64,000 nucleotides of DNA from Chondrosia reniformis (lineage: Eukaryota > Porifera > Demospongiae > Chondrillida > Chondrillidae), in NCBI GenBank assembly GCA_947172415.1, contig OX359192.1, positions 8,707,901-8,771,900 of the forward strand, in the 5' to 3' direction. Below, one piece after another: positions 1 through 10,711 of this stretch. How positions within the stretch are numbered: the first letter of the stretch is position 1; the number at the start of each line of letters is the position of its first letter. The translations under genes were made by a program, and so were the position numbers. A model generated the notes under the pieces. It saw only the letters and a list, made by a program, of their open reading frames with translations, was not told the origin of the DNA and searched no databases.

Positions 1-126
1 CAGCCATACATATTCTCATAAGCATACCTCTCAAAGGCATGCAACGGATGAGAAGATGATAATATTTAGGGATTCAGTAGTCATCCTTCTTCCCAAGTTA
101 TCATGTACTTGCATGTCATTGTTTAT

Positions 127-266
127 CAGCTAATTACTGATATCTCTGTATACATACCCATATCTGTATACATACCCATATCTGTATACATACCCATATC
201 TGTATACATACCCATATCTGTATACATACCCATATATGTATATATACCCATATCTGTATACATACC
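127..266. repeat. 18-bp minisatellite, about 7 copies
   Basis: Tandem copies of an 18-bp unit (TATCTGTATACATACCCA) with a few substitutions. It lies just upstream of the 3' splice site of the terminal exon at 312, so it is probably intronic. The open frame running through it is a repeat artefact. Confidence 0.9.
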
Positions 267-311
267 TATGTTGCCCATACTAGTGAATGTTTCTAGCTCT
301 GTAACTACTTA

Positions 312-508
312 GGCATTTTGATCATCACTGCCGACCAGACTTTGAGCACATATACACGTATTTACAAGTGTATGATGATCATCTGTTGACAATCACAGAA
401 GAACACATTGAGGAGGTGGAGGATAAGGAAATGGCAAGGAAACTGGGAGCACCTCTTGAGTATGCATTTAAGATGTACACTGACTTGCAGTCATTTTACC
501 AAAAGTAA
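312..508 (+). CDS. Terminal exon of an unidentified gene (partial)
   Basis: After an acceptor-like ...CTACTTAG the + strand is open for about 65 codons to a TAA at 506-508. The peptide reads in part DFEHIYTYLQVYDDHLLTIT and ends DLQSFYQK. It is acidic and helix-like, with no membrane segment or recognised motif. The coding look (no stops, sensible codons, clean acceptor) supports a last exon whose upstream exons lie outside the window. I do not recognise the family. It converges on the Frizzled-like gene that ends at 772. Confidence 0.5.
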
Positions 509-694
509 CAGTTTGTCAATATTTCATGCAATTGTTGCATAAATGATAGAATAAATGTACACACGTATACACACAATCTTGACATCTGTAAAAGGACGAA
601 TTGTAGTTTAATTAATGATTGGTTTCATTGCATTGTACAAAAATATTGTAATTATCGTTTTAATTGAGAAAACATTCTTGATACGTAATCAACA

Positions 695-785
695 AAAATA
701 ATGTAAAATGACAAACATTGGACCAAATTAATGTTTAATGTAAAATGACAAACATTGGACCAAATTTATGTTTAATGTAAAATGC
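695..785. repeat. 36-bp repeat at the 3' end of Frizzled-like copy 1 (about 2.5 units)
   Basis: Units of about 36 bp (AATGTAAAATGACAAACATT plus GGACCAAATTTATGTTT) run into the stop-codon end of the last exon. The same unit is expanded to about 7.5 copies at the 3' end of the second paralogue (5645-5920). The array therefore predates the gene duplication and has since changed length. Confidence 0.9.
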
Positions 786-3700
786 TTCTTTCAGTATTGG
801 ATCCACTGCTCTCCTTAAGAGCCTGTTCATTCCCTCTAGAGTCTTCAAGTATATCAACCCCTGCCTGAGCATTGCAGATGCAGGTGGTTAGTTCATACCC
901 TCTAGAGTCTTCAAGTATATCAGCCCCTGCCTGAGCATTGCAGATGCACGTGGTTAGTTCAGCCTCTTCCTTCGGACTCCTGTCATCCATTTCATTAAGA
1001 CAGTGATTTGGGGTGCCTGGTTCCTTGGAGAAAACGTAGGAAGCAGAATTCTCTGCTACTTCTGAGGATTTTAATGTGTTACTTTTTTTAAATTCAATGG
1101 AATCTCCAGTAGATTGTGTCTTTGAAAAGGTTGTAATTTTCATACACTTGCATACTCCTGCTGAAGAGAAGAATTTCGTTACTCTACTGATATCTTCACT
1201 GGTGAAAGCAAACACAAGATTGGACAACGGAAGTCCAGCAAGCAGGAGGAACACAATTCCATTAATGATAATTCCACTTTCAGCCCCTAGAGTAGGGCAC
1301 GAAGGATTATTCCCACTCAATTGGCAGAGGGCATATTGGATTGCAAGGCTGATATATACATCAAAAGTTGCAAATGATTCTGAAAAGCGCACTAGAGATA
1401 AGACTCCGGCTAAAAAGTATGTAATTGAGACCAACAACAGCTTTGCCTCTGGCGTACTTAGCAGCTTTCCTTTTCTGTACAGACCCTGAGTCTAAATGAA
1501 ACGTAGAGATGAGAAGAATCTTATGGAAGTCAAACAATTAATAATGATACCAGACACCTGTAGCTTTAGGTAGGCATTGAACAAAGCTCAGCAATTAATG
1601 TGTACATAAAAGTGTAAAGCTAGAAGTTCCAGTTAGTATATCTACTGAGTATAATCTTTGCATGTATGATAAATGTGGAATTGTAAAAAGAATCTTTTTA
1701 ATTGTCTGTGGCAGTTACATATAAATCACAAATTGCTTCTGAATCAACACATGCAGACACATGTCTCCTAATGTACGTACCTTGTGTGTCATCCAGAAGA
1801 GCATGAGAAGCAAGCTCACTCCAATGGTCATAATGATTTGAAGGGGGAAAACAAAAGTGTAAAATAAAACATCAAAATTATTAGCCATGCAGTCAACAGG
1901 AGGTAATCTTAATGGAATATAATCAAATCCTGCCAGTGTGATGATGGGTCCCAAAGCACTGATAAAAATCCCAACCACAATTATTGATATGTGGATTATA
2001 GTCTGTTTCTTCCTTTTCATAATTGATTTTGCTCTTGGTGATACCAACATGATACTAAGGTAGGTTATGTGAGCCAGCCAGAATATGAAGTTTAGGAGCA
2101 GCAAAAACTGGAACGTAACGCCTGTATATATATTGATAACAAGAATACTTGGTAAACATTAATATGTCTATATATATGTAAATCTCATATTATATGTAGC
2201 TATCTACACTGTAGTCATTTATAAAGTCTATTGTATGAATGTAATAGAGATGCAAGATAATTAATACATTTCAGTGAATTTGCCATCGATTGATACACTT
2301 TAAGAGCTAATGAGCCAACTGACCAGAAATGACACAGTAAGGCGATCCTTTCTGTAAAAGTGTTTCAATGAGATTGTCTGAAGAGCAAAGAATATTAATC
2401 CCTCCAATTGGTGGTATCAAAATAGATAGAACTATTGACATACAGAAATAAAATGAACTCCACAGAGTATGAAATGAGAACATGATAGATGATTGCATAT
2501 AAAACTCTGAAATTGCACTTTTCCAAGTAACTATATAGGGTTGTAATTAAATCATGTCATTGTTTAGTTAGGCAGTTTTTGTGGACCATTGATTTCCATA
2601 CATAACAGTATTGTATTCATAGAAAATTCCAGTGCATAGGTATACGTACGTACATGTATATGACTAATGGAATCTTTGTTTCGTGAAGATTTTCATGACC
2701 TACTAGAATTCTGGCAGATAGATACTAAGATGCTGTTGGTTAAATGACTGCTTGCTTACCATATAATACTTGCAGTACAGTTTCATATAACACCAAAATA
2801 GTTGGAAATCTCAATCTATTTCAATAATAATAATAATAATAATAATAAATAATGATTGTTTTTTATTGTGACATGCTATACAAAACTGAAATCAGTAAAA
2901 ACAGCCCAACCATAAGGGTTTATAAGTCACACTAGAAAGAGTTTACCATAAATTAGAGTGGAATAAGGATTTCTTCTAACTGCGTCGAACTTATCTTTGT
3001 AAAGTTCATCTTTCGACTTTGGGAGCGTCTAGGCGGTCACTGAAGAAGACCCCCAGGGTCGAAATGTTTGGCAGAAAGAAGAATTGAAAAAACTGCGTCT
3101 CTAGACGCTCCCAAAGTCGAAAGATGAACCTTTACAAAGATAAATTAGAATATCTTGCAATTGGATCGTATATAATATACATATAATATAATAAACTAAT
3201 AAATTTAACTTTAATAAACAAGGTTCATACATATTGGTATGCAACTCACAGTGCCTTGTGATGTATGACTGCCTTAACAATAAATATAGTCCCAGCAATC
3301 AGAGCAACTGCCACAGCAATGTACCTGCACACCTCTTCATAGAGGTATATAGATTGCTCTCTAAAGTTGAATGAGTCGCACTTCGGAAGGCAAAAGGAAC
3401 ATTCCTTATAAAAGCCAGGATGACAAGTAATGTTGGTAGATACTTCAACTGAGGAGTTGTTGGGTGATGTGCGGGTACTGCTTGCATTACAATGGGATAA
3501 CAAACTACTGTTGGACCATTCCTGGCAATGTATGGAAATATTTCTCTCCTCCAGAAAGGACCAAAGATTGTTGCCACACGGGGTTTCTCTCAGTTGAACA
3601 CAATCCTCCCATGTTGCACTAATGACTCCATCAATGGTGCAGGTTGGGTAAAGTAGAGCACACAATGCTGGCAGTTCTGATACACAGTTACTCATGTTGT

Positions 3701-4720
3701 CCATTAAAGTGAATGAGGTATTACCCTCCAGCGATATATTCAGAATCAAGCCATCAATAAAGTCAATATATTGCAGCTCAATTCCACTCAATAGAGGTGC
3801 CACACTGCTGCTGGACAAGAAGGTACTACAGATACCTCCTTTAGTCTCACAGCAAGAAGATGGAACACAGAGAGTTTCATCTACTCCAGGTCCTTCGGAA
3901 CAGATTGGTGCCTGCAGTGATGACATACAGGACACTTGGTCGTGCTATTGGTAATACTGTTACAGTAGTATTAATTTCACAACACAACCTACAATTTCTG
4001 GTAGTTCTTCACACTTGGGAAATTCAAAGTCTCTGGTCTGAGGATGGTTTTTAAGCAGGGACAACTCTCTCTCACAAAACTTGTTTGTGACATCTAAACA
4101 AGCACTTTTGCTAAGTTCGACAGTATGTCCGCCAGGCGCGCAGGGCCGATAGTAATACTGACAGAGCAGAGGGATTCCCATCTCCCTGCAAGCTGGTGAT
4201 ATGAAGGTGAAATAATCCTCAATGGCCTCAAAGATGCTTTGCACTTCTGATTCATCTCCTCTGATGCTAATAGACAAAGGAACTGAGCAACCTATATCCT
4301 CCAAATAACTTTTACAGAAGGAATCCTCTGGAAGCGGGACACAAACTGCGCTTTCAGTACTCTTCGTAATGCAGTGTTCTTTGGACTAAACAAGCAGTAG
4401 TAACACAACGATAACCTCTTGCTACATATTGTAACAGACGACATGCACATAGTTAAAGGTTTAGACTAAGCCTTATAATATCTGTGCCAATTTTATTAAC
4501 TCACTTGTCCTAGAGTTGTGTTTTCTATTTTAAGAGTACTAGAGCAGGAAGATTCGAGCACGTTTAACAGACCTTTCAGCTCATTTTTCCAGTCCTCAGC
4601 TGGCGGTCGGTAGACATGATAGATTATTAGTGGAAGCGTAAAAAGGGTGGCAATAGTTATTGTAGCGATCAGCAAAACGAGCTTTTCTTTCCTGTTAAAC
4701 AGACTATTTGCAGATTTCAT
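772..4720 (-). CDS. Frizzled/Smoothened-like 7TM receptor with two CRD-like modules, copy 1
   Basis: Six exons (4720-4505, 4385-3993, 3944-3250, 2517-2324, 2121-1781, 1491-772) join in frame to 852 aa. Exon 1 gives a short basic N-terminus and a hydrophobic segment (about residues 14-33), a signal anchor or signal peptide. Exon 2 is a Frizzled-type cysteine-rich domain, with CREMGIPLLCQYYYRPC, an ACLDV helix and FPKCEELP. Exon 3 has a second CRD-like block (LPALCALLYPTC, WEDCVQLRETPC), a Cys-rich linker and TM1. Exons 4-6 carry TM2-TM7. The cytoplasmic tail contains a 22-residue tandem repeat starting ELTTCICNAQAG. Intron 2 is only 48 bp. Canonical Frizzleds have one CRD, so this belongs to a lineage-specific Frizzled/Smoothened-like group. 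Whether it binds Wnt is unknown. Its tandem paralogue is at 5907-9549. Confidence 0.85.
832..965 (-). repeat. 66-bp coding duplication in the receptor tail
   Basis: Two adjacent 66-nt copies encode 22-residue units beginning ELTTCICNAQAG, differing at a few residues (ADILEDSRGY versus VDILEDSRGN). The paralogue has one unit. This accounts exactly for the 22-residue length difference between the predicted proteins (852 versus 830). Confidence 0.9.
2823..2848. repeat. (AAT)n microsatellite
   Basis: About nine AAT/ATA units in the fourth intron of Frizzled-like copy 1. A shorter, interrupted version is at the matching place in copy 2 (about 7868-7890). Confidence 0.9.
2958..3149. mobile_element. 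Non-autonomous foldback element (about 192 bp) with 9-bp target duplication
   Basis: Present in the intron of Frizzled-like copy 1 and absent from copy 2. TAAATTAGA occurs at 2949-2957 and again at 3141-3149, while copy 2 has one uninterrupted copy. This defines an insertion with a 9-bp target-site duplication. Inside, about 40-nt arms (about 2991-3032 and 3103-3143, containing GACTTTGGGAGCGTCTAG and its complement) form a long hairpin. The loop holds CTGAAGA...GACCCCCAGGGTC-GAAA. No coding capacity. A 9-bp duplication fits Mutator-type or similar transposases, but the family is not assigned. Confidence 0.8.
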
Positions 4721-4889
4721 CTCGGTTAGTGCAGCCGATCTAAGTTAGCTAGACAGACAGACTTAGCCAAACATCCTAAACCTGACACGGTTATGAATAT
4801 AAATTTGTTCACTAAAATGGGCATTGCTCGGTATGGGATAGGAATGTTTTATGTAAAGAGACTTAACCTACGGGGACTTGGGATCGTTA

Positions 4890-5037
4890 AACATAGAATG
4901 CGCAACGCAATTTAGGAATTCCTACAATGCGTAGATTGTTGCGCATTCTATAGAAAGTGCACGTTCGATTCTATAGAAAGTGCACGTTCGATTCTATAGA
5001 AAGTGCACGTTCGATTCTATAGAAAGTGCACGTTCGA
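4890..5037. repeat. Inverted repeat followed by 23-bp tandem repeat (4 copies)
   Basis: ATAGAATGCGCAACGCAAT near 4893 is answered by ATTGTTGCGCATTCTAT near 4935, giving a short hairpin. The right arm then runs into four copies of a 23-bp unit (ATTCTATAGAAAGTGCACGTTCG). The tandem units reuse the hairpin end ATTCTATAGAA, so they may have grown from it. The block lies upstream of Frizzled-like copy 1, beyond the point (about 4890 versus 9735) where the two paralogue copies stop aligning. Confidence 0.85.
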
Positions 5038-5055
5038 TTAATGCAACACAAGAAA

Positions 5056-5331
5056 CTAAACACAAGACACTGGAAGAGTGCAGCTCTCAAAGTGGCAGCC
5101 ATTGAGGTACATAACTTCCTTACAACTAATCATAAAGTCTTTAACAGTCAAGTAGTAGTTTACAGAGTGTTCTGTTGTATTCCATAATCTGCCCACAGGA
5201 AGGCACTGAAACTGGTAGCTCAGCCTACGAGAATGCACCCTTTGACCCACCTCCAGATAGAATGGACAAACTGTATGACCAGCTGTATAATAGGAGATGC
5301 TTGGAAATACCACAGAGGGCATTAAAGTAAG
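5056..5331 (-). pseudogene. Orphan Cys-rich exon-like ORF between the Frizzled-like paralogues
   Basis: An acceptor-like CAG at about 5332 is followed by about 90 open codons to a stop at 5056. The peptide has five cysteines late in the frame (FMISCKEVMYLNGCHFESC) and an NTT glycosylation sequon. The spacing CKE...GC...SC loosely recalls the CRE...LCQYYYRPC part of the neighbouring CRD exons, so it may be a decayed receptor exon. No partner exons were found nearby. It could also be an unrelated short gene or chance. Confidence 0.3.
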
Positions 5332-5424
5332 CTGAGGACCATATACTGTAGGACAGCAACACAGTCATATATACTGCAAATGTCTTTACAATAATATCTT
5401 TAATGTGTACATAATAATATAACA

Positions 5425-5510
5425 AAATGTATGTGGACCCTCGCTTATCCGGACCCAAGGGCCTGAAATATGTCCAGATAACTGAAACGACCGGATATGT
5501 GAAGCAATAC
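5425..5510. mobile_element. Possible pogo-like DNA transposon end (remnant)
   Basis: GTGGACCCTCGCTTATCCGG followed by ACCC...GTCCAGATAACTGAAACGACCGGATA resembles the terminal motif of pogo/Tigger-type elements and their MITEs, where phrases such as ACCTCG-TTATCCGGAC are common. Only one end is seen, with no transposase. Recognition is from memory of the motif alone. Confidence 0.35.
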
Positions 5511-5644
5511 TTGTATGTATAATGCATACACATATATAATGTATATTTATATAATTATAATGAATAATCAAAGTGATAATCAAACCACAAGTATAATCAG
5601 TCAAACATCAATAGGAGGGGAAAACACGAAAGAAGCAATTGCAA

Positions 5645-5920
5645 CAAAAATAATGTAAAATGACAAACATTGGACCAAATTTATGTCTAATGTAAAATGA
5701 CAAACATTGGACCAAATTTATGTTTAATGTAAAATGACAAACATTGGACCAAATTATGTCTAATGTAAAATGACAAACATTGGACCAAATTATGTCTAAT
5801 GTAAAATGACAAACATTGGACCAAATTTATGTTTAATGTAAAATGACAAACATTGGACCAAATTTATGTTTAATGTAAAATGACAAACATTGGACCAAAT
5901 TTATGTTTAATGTAAAATGC
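5645..5920. repeat. 36-bp tandem repeat at the 3' end of Frizzled-like copy 2 (about 7.5 units)
   Basis: Direct repeats of the unit AATGTAAAATGACAAACATT-GGACCAAATTTATGTTT (36-37 bp) end at the stop codon of the paralogue at 5907. Some units lack one T. It corresponds to the shorter array at 695-785. Confidence 0.92.
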
Positions 5921-8900
5921 TTCTTTCAGTATTGGATCCACTGCTCTCCTTAAGAGCCTGTTCATTCCCTCTAGAGTCTTCAAGTATATCAGCCCCTGCC
6001 TGAGCATTGCAGATGCACGTGGTTAGTTCAGCCTCTTCCTTCGGACTCCTGTCATCCATTTCATTAAGACAGTGATTTGGGGTGCCTGGTTCCTTGGAGA
6101 AAACGTAGGAAGCAGAATTCTCTGCTACTTCTGAGGATTTTAATGTGTTACTTTTTTTAAATTCAATGGAATCTCCAGTAGATTGTGTCTTTAAAAAGGT
6201 TGTAATTTTCATACACTTGCATACTCCTGCTGAAGAGAAGAATTTCGTTACTCTACTGATATCCTCACTGGTGAAAGCAAACACAAGATTGGACAACGGA
6301 AGTCCAGCAAGCAGGAGGAACACAATTCCATTAATGATATTTCCACTTTCAACCCCTAGAACAGGGCATGAAGGATTATTCCCATTCAATTGGCAGAGGG
6401 CATATTGGATTGCAAGGTTGATATATACATCATGAGTTGCAAATGATTCTGAAAAGCGCACTAGAGATAAGACTCCGGCTAAAAAGTATGCAATTGAGAC
6501 CAACAACAGCTTTGCCTCTGGCGTACTTAGCAGCTTTCCTTTTCTGTACAGACCCTGAGTCTAAAGGAATGTAGAGATGAGAAGAATCTTATGGAAGTCA
6601 AACAATTAATAATGATACCAGACACCTGTAGCTTTAGGTAGGCATTGAACAAAGCTCAGCAATTAATGTGTACATAAAAGTGTAAAGCTAGAAGTTCCAG
6701 TTAGTATAGCTACTGAGTATGTAATCTTTGCATGTATGATAAATGTGGAATTGTAAAAAGATACTTTTTAATTGTCTGTGGCAGTTACATATAAATCACA
6801 AATTGCTTCTGAATCAACACATGCAGACACTAATGTACGTACCTTGTGTGTCATCCAGAAGAGCATGATAAGCAAGCTCACTCCAATGGTCATAATGATT
6901 TGAAGGGGGAAAACAAAAGTGTAAAATAAAACATCAAAATTATTAGCACTGCAGTAAACAGGAGGTAATCTTGACGGAATATAATCAAATCCTGCCAGTG
7001 TGATGATGGGTCCCAAAGCACTGATAAAAATCCCAACCACAACTATTGATATGTGGATTATAGTCTGTTTCTTCCTTTTCATAATTGATTTTGCTCTTGG
7101 TGATACCAACATGACACTAAGGTAGGTTATGTGAGCCAGCCAGAATATGAAGTTTAGGAGCAGCAAAAACTGGAACATAACACCTGTATATATATTGATA
7201 ACAAGAATACTTGGTAAACATTAATATGTCTATATATATATAAATCTCATATTATAGCTATATGCACTGTAGTCATTTATATGAATGTAATAAAGATGCA
7301 AGATAATTAATACATTTCAGTGAATTTGCCATCGATTGATACACATTGGGAGCTAATGAGCCAACTGACCAGAAATGACACAGTAAGGCGATCCTTTCTG
7401 TAAAAGTGTTTCAATGAGACTGTCTGAAGAGCAAAGAATATTAATCCCTCCAATTGGTGGTATCAAAATAGATAGAACTATTGACATACAGAAATAAAAT
7501 GAACTCCAAAGAGTATGAAATGAGAACATTATAGATGATTGCATATAAAACTCTGAAATTGCACTTTTCCAAGTAACTATATGGGGTTGTAATTAATACA
7601 TGTCATTGTTTAGTTAGGCAGTTTTTGTGGACCATTGATTTCCATACATAACAGTATTGTATATTCATAGAAAATTCCAGTGCATAGGTATACGTATATT
7701 ACTAATGGAATCTTTGTTTCGTAAAGATTTTCATGACCTACTAGAAGGCAGCTTGTAAATAGATACTGAGATTCTATTGGTTAAATGACTGCTTGCTTAC
7801 CAAATAATACTTGCAGTACAGTTTCATATAACACCAAAATAGTTGGAAATCTCAATCTATTTCAATTAAAATAATAATAATAATAATATAAATAATGATT
7901 GTTTATTATTGTGACATGCTATACAAAACTGAAATCAGTAAAAACAGCCACAAGGGTTTACATTAGAAAGAATTCACCATAAATTAGAGTATCTTGCAAT
8001 TGGATAGTATATAATATACAAATAATATAATAAACAAGGTTCATAGGTTCAAGGATCAAGGTTCATTGGTATGCAACTCACAGTGCCTTGTGATGTATGA
8101 CTGCCTTAACAATAAATATAGTCCCAGCAATCAGAGCAACTGCCACAGCAATGTACTTGCAAACCTCTTCATAGAGGTATATAGATTGCTCTTTAAAGTT
8201 GAATGAGTCGCACTTCGGAAGGCAAAAGGAACATTTCTTATAAAAGCCAGGATGACAAGTAATGTTGGTAGATACTTCAACTGAGGAGTTGTTGGGTGAT
8301 GTGTGGGTACTGCTTGCATTACAATGGGACAACAAACTACTGTTGGACCATTCCTGGCAATGTATGGAAATATTTCTCTCCTCCAGAAAGGACCAAAGAT
8401 TGTTGCCACACGGGGTTTCTCTCAGTTGAACACAATCCTCCCATGTTGCACTAATGACTCCATCAATGGTGCAGGTTGGGTAAAGTAGAGCACACAATGC
8501 TGGCAGTTCTGATACACAGTTACTCATGTTGTCCATTAAAGTGAATGAGGTATTACCCTCCAGTGATATATTCAGAATCAAGCCATCAATAAAGTCAATA
8601 TATTGCAGCTCAATTCCACTCAATAGAGGTGCCACACTGCTGCTGGACAAGAAGGTACTACAGATACCTCCTTTAGTCTCACAGCAAGAAGATGGAACAC
8701 AGAGAGTTTCATCTACTCCAGGTCCTTCGGAACAGATTGGTGCCTGCAGTGATGACATACAGGACACTTGGTCGTGCTATTGGTAATACTGTTACAGTAG
8801 TATTAATTTCACAACACAACCTACAATTTCTGGTAGTTCTTCACACTTGGGAAATTCAAAGTCTCTGGTCTGAGGATGGTTTTTAAGTAGGGACACCTCT

Positions 8901-9549
8901 CCCTCACAAAACTTGTTTGTGACATCTAAACAAGCACTTTTGCTAGGTTCGACAGTATGTCCGCCAGGCGCGCAGGGCCGATAGTAATACTGACAGAGCA
9001 GAGGGATTCCCATCTCCCTGCAAGCTGGTGATATGAAGGTGAAATAATCCTCAATGGCCTCAAAGATGCTTTGCACTTCTGATTCATCTCCTCTGATGCT
9101 AATAGACAAAGGAACTGAGCAACCTATATCCTCCAAATAACTTTTACAGAAGGAATCCTCTGGAAGCGGGACACAAACTGCGCTTTCAGTACTCTTCGTA
9201 ATGCAGTGTTCTTTGGACTAAACAAGCAGTAGTAACACAACGATAACCTCTTGCTACATATTGTAACAGACGGCATACACATAGTTAAAGGTTTATAAGC
9301 CTTTTAATATCTGTGCCAATTTTATTAACTCACTTGTCCTAGAGTTGTGTTTTCTATTTTAGGAGTACTAGAGCAGGAAGATTCGAGCACGTTTAGCAGA
9401 CCTTTCAGCTCATTTTTCCAGTCCTCAGCTGGCGGTCGGTAGACATGATAGATTATTAGTGGAAGCGTAAAAAGGGTGGCAATAGTTATTGTAGCGATCA
9501 GCAAAACGAGCTTTTCTTTCCTGTTAAACAGACTATTTGCAGATTTCAT
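5907..9549 (-). CDS. Frizzled/Smoothened-like 7TM receptor with two CRD-like modules, copy 2
   Basis: Same six-exon structure as copy 1: 9549-9334, 9217-8825, 8776-8082, 7563-7370, 7183-6843, 6560-5907. It predicts 830 aa. Domain order is N-terminal hydrophobic segment, Frizzled CRD (CQYYYRPC, FPKCEELP), second CRD-like block (ALCALLYPTC, WEDCVQLRETPC), Cys-rich linker, TM1-TM7 and a Cys-containing tail. Protein differences from copy 1 are few, for example LS to PS in the CRD exon, R to K in the linker, and one tail repeat instead of two. The copies therefore arose by a recent tandem duplication of about 4.8-5.1 kb. Copy 2 lacks the 192-bp intronic insertion. Both reading frames look intact. 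Confidence 0.85.
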
Positions 9550-9559
9550 CTCGGTTAGT

Positions 9560-10192
9560 GCAGCCGATCAAAGTTAGCTAGACAGACAGACTTAGCCAAA
9601 CATCCTAAACCTGACACGGCTATGAATATAAATTTGTTCACTAAAATGGGCATTGCTCGGTATGGGAATTTTAGGATCGGAATGTTTTATGTAAACAGAT
9701 TTCTTAAACTACGGGGACTTGGGATCGTTAAACATTCTGCATATACGTATATATAGAACTTTTTCTGCGTGTATATGTATAGACTATATAGAACTGGTGT
9801 CAATGTTTATTGTATATCTAGTGCTGCATTGGGCAAAATTTAGCCCTAGTGTGCAACTACACATGATGCACTTAAATCAATTATAATAATGTATATTTTA
9901 TTAGAGTGGAAGGCTTACTTAGTTTTAACCGCATGGCAAATGATTTTTACAAGCACACCTACCCGTATGCATAGCTCAGCAGGAGTAGCACCAAATGGTA
10001 CGAAGTATCAATTAATTGACACCAAGCTGTAGCTCACTTGTTAGAGAGTTTAAAGATCAGACTTTGGTCACTTGGTTGGTCACTCCCAGTGATTCTAGCT
10101 ATCACATTCATCTTATTTATACTGTGATTCGAAGTTACCAAAGTTATTAGGACAAAGGATGGATTTCAGATTCATAATGCAAAAAAACTAGC
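9560..10192. other. Intergenic region, no gene seen
   Basis: 9550-9735 is homologous to the upstream flank of Frizzled-like copy 1 (4721-4890), so it may hold the shared promoter. From 9740 to 10190 I see only AT-rich, non-coding sequence. Confidence 0.6.
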
Positions 10193-10490
10193 TAGCTTGC
10201 AAACTGCCAGGTTTCAAAGGTATGAAGGCATGTGTTGACTCAAAAGGGGGGAGATATATATTATATGATCGAATCTGTTGACTCAAAAGTGGGGAGATAT
10301 ATGTATTAGTTATACCACGGCGCTTCGGTGTATATGGGTTTATATACGTACTCGCCCTCGTGACTCGTACGTATAACACCCATATACACCTCAGCGCCGT
10401 GGTATAACTAATACATATAATACTTGTAACTATGAAACTATTCTATCAATGCATACTTGAGCACCCTTTGAAACCTGGCAGCTTAAATAG
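10193..10490. mobile_element. Palindromic MITE-like element (nested inverted repeats)
   Basis: Outer arms TGCCAGGTTTCAAAGG (about 10206) and CCTTTGAAACCTGGCA (about 10467) enclose a second palindrome. In it TATGTATTAGTTATACCACG-GCGC (about 10299) pairs with its complement ending about 10420. A further short GTATATGGGTTTATATACGT arm pairs around a roughly 20-bp centre. Within the left part GTTGACTCAAAAG-GGGGAGATATAT is repeated directly. No coding sequence. Target duplication not resolved. Confidence 0.7.
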
Positions 10491-10711
10491 GTATCATGTT
10501 AAACCTGAGATATGATCCTGTGTTTGTATACTTAAGAATAGAATACTAGTGTTTGCAATTTAAAGTCAACTACATTGTGATGGTATTGTATTACTAATGA
10601 TATTTTGCTGTATAAACATGCAAAATTGATTTACAATCACAACTATTTCTTATTAAAATTATTTTAATTATCTAATCCAATAAAACAATTGGCCAATGAA
10701 CTTAAAATAAA
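10491..10711. other. Downstream flank of the sarcosine oxidase gene
   Basis: AT-rich sequence with no open frame of note. It contains TTTATTGG (10678-10685 as CCAATAAAAC on the + strand), which could form part of 3' processing signals for the - strand gene; this is not resolved. Confidence 0.4.
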
